5,175 nucleotides of DNA, taken from contig MVCS01000135.1 of the NCBI GenBank assembly GCA_002049885.1, positions 1 through 5,175 of the forward strand, written 5' to 3'. The notes under the pieces are model-generated. The model worked only from the letters and a program-made list of their open reading frames with translations. It had not been told where the DNA came from and ran no database searches. This stretch comes from Planctomycetales bacterium 4484_123 (GTDB taxonomy: Bacteria > Planctomycetota > Phycisphaerae > SM23-33). How positions within the stretch are numbered: the stretch's first letter is position 1; each line of letters opens with the position of its first letter. Made by a program: the position numbers and the translations under genes. Positions 1 to 4,918 of this stretch are shown in pieces.

Positions 1-1
1 C

Positions 2-868
2 AATGCCATCGACGGTCGAACCTGGCGGCCCTACCCGCGAGGGCCGATTCATGGTGTCCGGGGGCACTGTGTAGCCCTCAACGGCGATACATACCTCATG
101 TCCTATTCGCCGGAGGCCCGGCTGGGGCATACGACAGTCAACGTGTACGGTCCGGACGGCAAGCTCAAGCGGCGGCGCCTCATCTGGGCCAGCGGAGCCG
201 CCGGTGGGGTGAAGGTGGACCTCAAGGGCAACATCTACATCACCGATAACGTCAAGCCCAAGGGCCACCTTCTACCCCCCGAGCTGAGGGACAAGATACC
301 TGCTTCCCGCCAGTGGAAGCACGGCTTCAACTGGTACACGTGGATGTATGGTAGCGTAGTGAAGTTCCCACCCGAGGGCGGAGCCGTTCGGATACCCAGT
401 TCGTTTCACAGGCCGCAGTGGCCTCCGGAGTGGCACCCGCCGGGCGGCGGGAGGCCGCCGAAGCCAGTTGCGTATAGGACCTGGTTCGGCCGTCCCAAGG
501 TGTATGTCCAGAATGCGCTCTGGGTGTGTCCCGGCATTTCACCTGCGCCGGCCCTCGCTGGGGGATGCGTGTGTCTGGTTGGGCGCTTCGACGTGGATGG
601 TTTCGGGCGAGTGTTCATGCCGGATGTCACGTGCTTCCGTGTACGGGTCGTGGACGCGAACGCGAATGCGATCCTCAGTTTCGGCAGTTATGGGAATATG
701 GACTCTCAAGGCCCTGGCAGCGCGGTGCCCGTTCCGGAGATTCCATTCGCCTGGCCCCAGTATGTGGCGGTGTCGGACCGAGCGGTGTATATCTCGGACG
801 TGGTCAATAGGAGAATCGTTCGGGTGAGGTTGGACTACCGCATTTCCAGGAGTATTCCATTGAAGTGA
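2..868 (+). CDS. NHL-repeat beta-propeller protein, 5'-truncated by window edge
   Basis: The frame is open from the first bases to a TGA at 866-868, giving 288 visible residues; the true start is upstream. The first ATG at 98 lies inside the continuous frame and is probably internal, because the sequence before it (TWRPYPRGP, GHCVALNGDTYL) already looks like blade sequence. Propeller-style strands recur: visible residues 68-84 (VKVDLKGNIYITD), 194-208 (GRFDVDGFGRVFMPD), 214-232 (a V-D-A-N-A-N strand, then FGSYGN) and 254-279 (YVAVSDRAVYISD, then NRRIVRVRLDY). The last is a classic NHL blade ending the protein. Such propellers are usually binding or scaffold domains, often exported; no catalytic residues are evident, so no substrate is proposed. 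Cysteines at 176, 189 and 191 (a C-x-C pair) stand out. The M14 locus follows 162 bp downstream in the same direction. The NHL-like call is fairly secure; the function is unknown. Confidence 0.75.
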   Translation, partial: NAIDGRTWRPYPRGPIHGVRGHCVALNGDTYLMSYSPEARLGHTTVNVYGPDGKLKRRRLIWASGAAGGVKVDLKGNIYITDNVKPKGHLLPPELRDKIPASRQWKHGFNWYTWMYGSVVKFPPEGGAVRIPSSFHRPQWPPEWHPPGGGRPPKPVAYRTWFGRPKVYVQNALWVCPGISPAPALAGGCVCLVGRFDVDGFGRVFMPDVTCFRVRVVDANANAILSFGSYGNMDSQGPGSAVPVPEIPFAWPQYVAVSDRAVYISDVVNRRIVRVRLDYRISRSIPLK

Positions 869-871
869 GAA

Positions 872-887
872 CCGTCGCGGCCGACGG
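872..887 (+). terminator. Hairpin just after the NHL gene stop, possible terminator
   Basis: CCGTCG (872-877) and CGACGG (882-887) form a perfect 6-bp stem with a CGGC tetraloop, starting three bases after the TGA of the NHL gene. No T-run follows, so this is not a textbook intrinsic terminator. Its position suggests 3'-end protection or weak termination, but short GC-rich hairpins are common by chance at this base composition. Confidence 0.25.
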
Positions 888-931
888 CCGGTGTCGGGGG
901 ATGTTTGAGAGTAGCTGGTGAAATCTGGGTT

Positions 932-983
932 TTGCCGCGCACAGATGGCCGGGGGGCTTGAGGGACTCACCGAGTCGCGGCAA
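932..983 (+). promoter_or_regulatory. Inverted repeat with nested hairpin in the leader of the M14 locus
   Basis: TTGCCGCG (932-939) is exactly complementary to CGCGGCAA (976-983), an 8-bp stem around a 36-nt interior. Inside it, GACTC (964-968) pairs with GAGTC (972-976) across a 3-nt loop; the two structures share base 976. The element lies between the NHL stop and the ATG at 1031. It could be a structured 5' leader or part of a terminator for the upstream gene. One 8-bp repeat with a free spacer is expected a few times in 5 kb by chance, so only its position favours a role. Confidence 0.25.
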
Positions 984-992
984 GGGCCCTTG
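981..992. repeat. 12-bp perfect palindrome, CAAGGGCCCTTG
   Basis: This is a perfect dyad with no spacer, about 40 bp upstream of the peptidase start, overlapping the right arm of the 932-983 inverted repeat. The size and position would suit a dimeric repressor site, but no known operator is recognised. About one 12-bp palindrome is expected by chance in a window this long. Confidence 0.2.
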
Positions 993-1018
993 GTCTTGTT
1001 GGAGACTCCAGGTCGGCT

Positions 1019-1024
1019 GGGAAG
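1019..1024 (+). promoter_or_regulatory. Possible ribosome binding site for the ATG at 1031
   Basis: GGGAAG ends 6 nt before the ATG at 1031, acceptable spacing for a Shine-Dalgarno site. A second purine block (GGAGA, 1026-1030) abuts the ATG and is too close to act. The frame upstream is closed by a TGA at 959-961 and offers no other ATG or GTG, so 1031 is the best start. Confidence 0.35.
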
Positions 1025-1030
1025 CGGAGA

Positions 1031-1801
1031 ATGACGGCAGCCTTTGAAGTCGATGCGGGCGTCCTTTGTGGTCGGGCTCGCGGCATTGAGTGTGTTGCTG
1101 CGGATCGCTTTCGATTCATTACACCGACGGATGAGGACCCCGTCAGGCGCCAGTGGTATATGGGATACTGGTGCATTAGGGTGCGAGCAAGGGCGAAGGG
1201 AGGCATTTGTCACCTTGAGGCGGTTCCGGCCCCGGAGTACGGAGGGCCATACGTGGAAGGCGTGCCGCGATCGCATTGGCATCGCATTGGGGCCGGGATA
1301 TGCATTGGACGGGAGGGGCAATGGGTGCGAGTCCCGGCCGATGGGGCAATAGACGAACCAGCCGGGCTGGCAGCAAGGTGGCAGCGAGACAAGATTGGGG
1401 TTTCGGTCCGGCTGAGGGCCGGAGAGCAGGTGACCATCTCCAACACGGTGCCTTGGGCGTACGAATTGGCGAGTCGGTACTTGCGCGATCTGGCAGCACG
1501 GGTTCCCGGGCGAGTCAGACTGGAGGTGATTGGACGAAGCGCTCACGGTCGAGACATTCTGGGTCTGGCGTTCGGGCTGGAGGCGGGGCCTCCAGCCGTG
1601 CTGGTTGTCTCCGGCGAGCACGCCACGGAGTTCGCGGGTCAACATGCCGTGCGCGGCATCGTCGAATTTCTGGCCTCGGGTGAAGCTGAGGCGCGGCGGC
1701 TGCGCCGGGAGCTGCGCTTCCTGGTGGTGCCGCAGGTCAACCCGGATGGAAACATCTTGGCATCGATGAATCGGAACGCGACCGGCGCGAACCTCTTGTA
1801 G
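1031..1801 (+). CDS. N-terminal fragment of M14 carboxypeptidase (256 aa, ends at premature TAG)
   Basis: Residues 1 to about 155 look like the beta-sandwich domain that precedes the catalytic domain in cytosolic carboxypeptidase-like M14 proteins: an aromatic QWYMGYWCIRVRA strand (41-53), SHWHRIG (81-87), and an ISNTVPWAYELASRYL segment (136-151) matching the 'PY-tY' helix region before the catalytic core. The core begins with RLEVIGRSAHGRDI (163-176), the usual 'lG.S..GR.i' entry strand. It continues with GEHATEF (195-201, zinc ligands H197 and E200) and PQVNPDG (234-240), then stops after GANLL. Codon use is mixed: by hand count only 14 of the first 30 codons end in G or C, well below the neighbours. 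If translated alone, it lacks the third zinc ligand and the catalytic base and should be inactive. The subfamily call rests on motif order seen by eye, not on a search. Confidence 0.6.
   Translation: MTAAFEVDAGVLCGRARGIECVAADRFRFITPTDEDPVRRQWYMGYWCIRVRARAKGGICHLEAVPAPEYGGPYVEGVPRSHWHRIGAGICIGREGQWVRVPADGAIDEPAGLAARWQRDKIGVSVRLRAGEQVTISNTVPWAYELASRYLRDLAARVPGRVRLEVIGRSAHGRDILGLAFGLEAGPPAVLVVSGEHATEFAGQHAVRGIVEFLASGEAEARRLRRELRFLVVPQVNPDGNILASMNRNATGANLL
1269..1290 (+). repeat. 11-bp near-perfect tandem repeat inside the M14 locus
   Basis: GATCGCATTGG (1269-1279) is followed at once by CATCGCATTGG (1280-1290), matching at 10 of 11 bases. A third GCATTGG lies at 1302-1308. The unit is not a multiple of three, so the copies are read in different frames and encode no peptide repeat. 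The protein reads coherently on both sides, so a recent frameshifting duplication is not indicated. Probably fortuitous. Confidence 0.3.
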
Positions 1802-1819
1802 GCATACTCCAACAGCGCA

Positions 1820-2230
1820 TTGGCCGAGCCCGGTGCCAATCCCGAATCGCGGGCCGTCTTCGACTGGGCGGACCAAGTCCGGCCGGTACTGGTAGTGAAT
1901 TTCCATGGGGGAACCTGGACTTGCGGCAATCCCCCTTATCACTTCACCTATTGGGTACCCCCGGAGGAGCATCCATCCGCAGAAGGAAGGCGACGCCAGG
2001 AGATGGTGGACCGGGCCATTGCCAAAGAGACTCATGGCCTGTCGAGGGACGGGCGCTTTGGCCGCTCAAGTGGCACGGGGCTGCATAATCTCTGTGCCGC
2101 GCAGCGCTGGCATGCCGCTGGGATCCTCTACGAAGTTGAGTTGGGCTCCGGCGTGGCCGAGTGCATGCGTACTGGGGTGCGTGTCCTAGTTGCCAGCGCC
2201 GGTGCCATCCTCGGGGCCATGTCGAGGTAG
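1820..2230 (+). CDS. C-terminal fragment of M14 carboxypeptidase, same frame after the TAG
   Basis: The frame is open from 1802; the first start-like codon is a TTG at 1820, with no convincing ribosome site, so independent translation is doubtful. In whole-locus numbering it carries NFHGG (290-294), whose H292 is the expected third zinc ligand, and ILYEVELGSG (365-374), whose E368 or E370 is the candidate catalytic glutamate. E200 to H292 is 92 residues, shorter than in pancreatic carboxypeptidase A (E72 to H196). H292 to E368/E370 is 76-78 residues, close to the A-type spacing (H196 to E270). It ends naturally in TAG at 2228-2230. Most likely this is the second half of one interrupted gene rather than a gene of its own. 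Confidence 0.5.
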   Translation: MAEPGANPESRAVFDWADQVRPVLVVNFHGGTWTCGNPPYHFTYWVPPEEHPSAEGRRRQEMVDRAIAKETHGLSRDGRFGRSSGTGLHNLCAAQRWHAAGILYEVELGSGVAECMRTGVRVLVASAGAILGAMSR

Positions 2231-2375
2231 GAACCATTCGTTCGATGGGGCTCGGTCGCAGTCGGGGTCAGTATGAGCTCGCCAGACGGATTGTCCGCTC
2301 GGGCCGGCGGAGTCGGACGGAGCCGAAACACATGCCCGCTGCCGGCCAGTACGTGTTGCCTTGCCCCGTTTGCCG

Positions 2376-2392
2376 AGCCGGCTGACCCGGCT
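2376..2392. terminator. GC-rich hairpin in the convergent gap, possible terminator
   Basis: AGCCGG (2376-2381) and CCGGCT (2387-2392) form a 6-bp stem with loop CTGAC. It lies about 145 bp after the M14 locus and could act on either strand. There is no T-run on either side, so support is structural and positional only. Confidence 0.25.
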
Positions 2393-2434
2393 TCGAGGGC
2401 GCCGGTGCCTCCTTCCGGGGCCCCGCTGGGGTCA

Positions 2435-2462
2435 TGCACGGGCGGCGGGGGCGGAGCGTGCA
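2435..2462 (+). other. Hairpin clamping a G-rich 16-nt loop
   Basis: TGCACG (2435-2440) pairs with CGTGCA (2457-2462). The loop, 2441-2456, is GGCGGCGGGGGCGGAG: 13 of 16 bases are G, with spaced GG runs. On the + strand such a loop could fold as a two-layer G-quadruplex held by the stem. It sits in the 3' region of the M14 locus and antisense to the distal 3' region of the GH123-like gene. Function is unknown. Confidence 0.3.
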
Positions 2463-2552
2463 GGTGGGGCGGCACGCCTGTGGGCTGCTCGATCGCGGGC
2501 TGTGTGGACAGCGCTTCGGAGGTTTCCGGCCAGAGATTCGCAGGCCATTATT

Positions 2553-2572
2553 GTGCAATCCGCAATCTGCAC
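2553..2572 (-). repeat. 7-bp tandem repeat with small hairpin just past the GH123-like stop
   Basis: On the + strand TGCAATC (2554-2560) and CGCAATC (2561-2567) are adjacent 7-mers differing at one base, and a partial third unit (TGC) follows. On the minus strand this reads GATTGCG then GATTGCA, beginning about a dozen bases after the TGA of the GH123-like gene. GTGCA (2553-2557) can also pair with TGCAC (2568-2572), a weak 5-bp stem with a 10-nt loop. It may be one fragment of a dispersed intergenic repeat or a weak 3'-end structure; a single copy cannot decide. Confidence 0.3.
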
Positions 2573-2579
2573 TTGCAGG

Positions 2580-4835
2580 TCATTTCTTCCCCAGCATGTC
2601 CAGGATCATGGCCACGACGCGGGCACGGTAAACGTCCATGAACACGGTGCTGTCAACCTTGAAGAAGAAGTCGTCCAGGCCCTTGGTGCGGACGCTTTCG
2701 GGGCTCTCCTTGCCCTTGCGGACGTTCTTCTTCATGGTTTCCAGTTCCCGGAGGATGTCCTTTCGGTTCTTCTGGCCTGCCAGGCGGAGGCAGGTCTGGA
2801 TGTAACGTTGGTCGTCGATGCCCTCGCGGTAGCCTTCCCAGCCGACGCAGGAGTAGATTTTTCCGTCCACGTCGCGGGCGACGGGGCTCCAGTCGCGGGC
2901 CGAGCCGTCCAGGTCGTTGAAGGGGTCTCCGGAGGTCCACAGGTAGGCCCAGCAGTAGGTCCCGTCGGCGTCGTGGTGCCAGGGCAGCAGGCCGGTGTTG
3001 TAGCGGGCGTTGCCGGGTCGGGTGCAGGCCATGGCCCCGGTATAGGTCCAGAAGAGCTTGTGGATGTTTTCTTCCCTTATCAGGCGGAGTTTCTCGGCCT
3101 GGTTGGCGGCGAAGGCCCCGTTGCAGGACCAGATGTCGGCCTTCTTGCCGAGCTTCTTGCAGGCCCAGGCGCGGTTCATGAACACGCAGAAGACCTTGGT
3201 GGTGGGGGTGACCTTCTTGACGATTTCGTAGCAGATGAGGTAGTTGCGGACCTTGCCGGAGGACTTGACGGGCTCGTCGAAGGGGCAGCAGATGATCTCC
3301 GGCCAGTTGTGCTGCTTTTCCAGTCGGCGGATATCCTGCCAGAATTCCCCGTAGGCCTTTTGGAACTTCTCGGTGCCGGGCCCTCCGCCGCAGACGGCGG
3401 CGACGTTGTTGGGGTTGCCGGCGGCCCGGTCGCCGCCGCCGAACTGGACCGCCCGGACGAAGCCGGCGCGCTTGACCTTGCCCAGATAGGCGTCCAGTTC
3501 GTCCGAGACGTAGGCGGTGCACTTGCCGGCGACCATCTTGGGGCGGATGCCGCCGCTGGCCCAGAGGCTCATGGAGTTGAAGCCGTGGTCAACGAGGTCC
3601 TGGATGTACTCATCGCCCAGGATGCCGGGGGTGTAGGGCCCGCGGGCGATGTGGTCGGCCTTGTCGAGTTTGAAGGGCAGCACGCGGAAGGCGACGGGGA
3701 AGGCCGCCTTCTGGTCGCCGGCGGCCAGGGTGAAGGTGCCCTTGTACGTCCCCGGCCTGGCGTCCTGGGGCACGTGCACGGTAATCAGCCAGGACTGACT
3801 GCTGTGGGCCTTGACGGCCACGGGTGCGTTGTGGCGGAGCCAGCAGTTCATGACCTGATAGCTCTTGCCCCAGGAGCTGCCGATGCGCAACGGCAGGGAT
3901 TCCACCCAGCGGACGGTGACGTCCTCCCCGGCCCGGAGGACGCCGGGGCCGACCAGGTCGGTGATGGCGGCGGTGAAGGTCAGGTCCTTCAGGGCGTAGG
4001 CGGCGGCCAGCATGGGCTCGAACTCGCCGGGCGTGGCGTAGGCCTTCAGCGGCCTGGCCCCGCGCTCTTCGGGCTTGGGCACGGACTTGGGGCGGACATC
4101 GATGGTGTAGCTCCGCACGTAGGGGATGAAGCCCAGGGCCTTGAACTTCTCGTCCACCTGGCCCAGCGGCGTGGTTTCCTTCCAGGGCACGTGTTTGAAG
4201 CCCTTCTTGAGGGCCTCGATGGAGGCGGCCCGGGCGGCGCGGGCCTGGCGGACGGCCTTTTCCACCAGCTCGGGCCTGGCCTTGAGGAACTGGATGCGGT
4301 CGAGGTGGATCTTGTCCCCGCCGTTGAAGAGCATCCAGCAGACGTTGGCCGGCTTGGCCTTGGGCCGGCGGCGGATGAGGTTCTTGGGGCAGAGCATGAA
4401 GGCCTGTTTCCACTTCCCGTCGTTCATGCCGCCGACGAAGCCGACCAGGTCGTAGCCGTACACCTTGCCCGTGCCGCTCCAGGTGTACACGCACACGGGG
4501 CGGATGGCCTCGTCCTTGTAGGTGATGCAGATGATGGTGTCCTCGGCGGGCCTTTGGCCTTCGAACCAGGGCCGGACGCCGATGTAGGATAAGCTCCGCG
4601 GGCCGGTGTAGGTGCGGTAGGTGCGGTCGGGCAGGACGAGGTGCTTTTCGACCTGGGGCTTGCTCCATCGGCCCGGGCTGGCCAGGTCGTCGGCGTTGCC
4701 GACGTCGTTGTCGCTGAGGACTTCGGATGGTTTGAACCGCATCAGCACCGCGGGCGGGTTCTGGGCCAGGGCCAGCCCGGCCAGGCCGGCCAGGAGGCAT
4801 ATGACGAGCGAGACGGCGGCGGTTGTGTCTTTCAT
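2580..4835 (-). CDS. Exported GH123-like / DUF4091-type glycoside hydrolase
   Basis: The protein has 751 residues with start ATG 4833-4835, chosen because it gives a signal peptide (charged MKD, hydrophobic core about 8-23, likely ALA cleavage before Q25) and a good ribosome site. The frame stays open up to an ATG-like start at 4994, but that stretch is Arg/Pro-rich and overlaps the upstream gene. Residues 25 to about 185 form a beta-rich module ending LFNGGDKIHLDRIQFL, like a jelly-roll binding domain. About 260-390 form an Ig-like sandwich (YATPGEFEPM, SWLITVHVPQDARPGTYKG). About 395-690 resemble the GH123/DUF4091 TIM barrel: a CCPFDEP strand end with D520-E521, a FWTYTG strand (595-600), and GWEGYREGIDDQRYIQT (665-681) as the conserved closing helix. 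In GH123 beta-N-acetylgalactosaminidases an adjacent Asp-Glu pair drives substrate-assisted catalysis, so D520/E521 are the candidate residues. The mature protein has 17 cysteines, all but four after residue 330. The exact substrate cannot be read from sequence. Confidence 0.8.
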   Translation of the reverse strand: MKDTTAAVSLVICLLAGLAGLALAQNPPAVLMRFKPSEVLSDNDVGNADDLASPGRWSKPQVEKHLVLPDRTYRTYTGPRSLSYIGVRPWFEGQRPAEDTIICITYKDEAIRPVCVYTWSGTGKVYGYDLVGFVGGMNDGKWKQAFMLCPKNLIRRRPKAKPANVCWMLFNGGDKIHLDRIQFLKARPELVEKAVRQARAARAASIEALKKGFKHVPWKETTPLGQVDEKFKALGFIPYVRSYTIDVRPKSVPKPEERGARPLKAYATPGEFEPMLAAAYALKDLTFTAAITDLVGPGVLRAGEDVTVRWVESLPLRIGSSWGKSYQVMNCWLRHNAPVAVKAHSSQSWLITVHVPQDARPGTYKGTFTLAAGDQKAAFPVAFRVLPFKLDKADHIARGPYTPGILGDEYIQDLVDHGFNSMSLWASGGIRPKMVAGKCTAYVSDELDAYLGKVKRAGFVRAVQFGGGDRAAGNPNNVAAVCGGGPGTEKFQKAYGEFWQDIRRLEKQHNWPEIICCPFDEPVKSSGKVRNYLICYEIVKKVTPTTKVFCVFMNRAWACKKLGKKADIWSCNGAFAANQAEKLRLIREENIHKLFWTYTGAMACTRPGNARYNTGLLPWHHDADGTYCWAYLWTSGDPFNDLDGSARDWSPVARDVDGKIYSCVGWEGYREGIDDQRYIQTCLRLAGQKNRKDILRELETMKKNVRKGKESPESVRTKGLDDFFFKVDSTVFMDVYRARVVAMILDMLGKK

Positions 4836-4840
4836 GGCGG

Positions 4841-4847
4841 TCCCCTT
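4841..4847 (-). promoter_or_regulatory. Ribosome binding site of the GH123-like gene
   Basis: On the minus strand AAGGGGA is followed by CCGCC and then ATG, so the G-block ends 6 nt before the start at 4835. This site, with the signal peptide that begins right after it, decides the start in favour of 4835 over upstream in-frame options. Confidence 0.6.
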
Positions 4848-4864
4848 TTTCTTACCGGCCCAGT

Positions 4865-4889
4865 CCCGGCACCGCCGAGGGTGCCTGGG
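4865..4889 (-). promoter_or_regulatory. Strong hairpin between the two minus-strand genes
   Basis: GGCACC (4868-4873) and GGTGCC (4880-4885) form a 6-bp stem with a 6-nt loop. CCC (4865-4867) and GGG (4887-4889) extend it to nine pairs past a single bulged T (4886). It occupies the 83-bp spacer after the upstream gene's TGA and ends about 18 nt before the ribosome site. No U-tract follows on the minus strand, so an inter-cistronic stabiliser or attenuator-like element is as likely as a terminator. Confidence 0.35.
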
Positions 4890-4918
4890 CGGACGGCGGC
4901 GGTTGGCTGCGGACGGCT

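Larger units (their letters stand above)
1031..2230 (+). pseudogene. M14 (CCP-like) zinc carboxypeptidase, interrupted by in-frame TAG
   Basis: One reading frame of 400 codons carries a coherent M14 metallopeptidase, except that codon 257 (1799-1801) is TAG. No frameshift is involved: homology-like sequence continues in the same frame directly after the stop and ends at a second TAG (2228-2230). The H-x-x-E zinc motif (H197, E200) and NPDG (237-240) precede the stop. The third zinc-ligand candidate (H292 in NFHGG) and the candidate catalytic glutamate (E368 or E370 in YEVEL) follow it. The 256-residue product cannot be a complete enzyme. Because both halves are otherwise undamaged, the lesion is recent, or suppressed, or a sequence error. 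Family known: M14 enzymes remove C-terminal amino acids using one zinc. The substrate here is unknown. The frame has no signal peptide, which suggests a cytoplasmic protein. Confidence 0.7.
2231..2579. other. Convergent intergenic gap without a supported gene
   Basis: This 349-bp GC-rich gap separates the 3' ends of the M14 locus (+) and the GH123-like gene (-). Translations of both strands are rich in Pro, Arg, Gly and Cys, without domain-like patterning, and give no credible gene. It holds three small hairpins (2376-2392, 2435-2462, 2553-2572) and a 7-bp tandem repeat, but no T-rich classical terminator, tRNA or mobile-element end was seen. Confidence 0.55.

Noticed and set aside
1799..1801. 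Pyrrolysine or genome-wide TAG reassignment as the explanation
   Set aside because: The same frame ends with TAG at 2228-2230, the other genes end in TGA, and no pyl gene is visible. It remains possible only as specific readthrough, so it is not claimed.
539..2035. 498-codon open frame on the - strand spanning the propeller end, spacer and peptidase
   Set aside because: Also in register with the sense frames; the translation is rich in Pro, Arg, Ser and His with no domain pattern, and it runs through two unrelated genes.
2427..2467. Canonical four-run, three-layer G-quadruplex
   Set aside because: The loops between GGG runs are too long (about 8 and 14 nt) for the usual pattern; only the two-layer loop version is kept.
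2273..2641. 122-codon + strand frame in the convergent gap
   Set aside because: The Cys/Gly/Pro-rich translation has no recognisable motif, and its end lies antisense in the GH123-like gene.
2361..4592. 743-codon open frame on the + strand antisense to the GH123-like gene
   Set aside because: It is in exact codon register with the sense gene, so a stop needs a sense TTA, CTA or TCA codon, all rare at this GC3. The product is low-complexity Gly/Val/Ala/Asp-rich without domain patterning.
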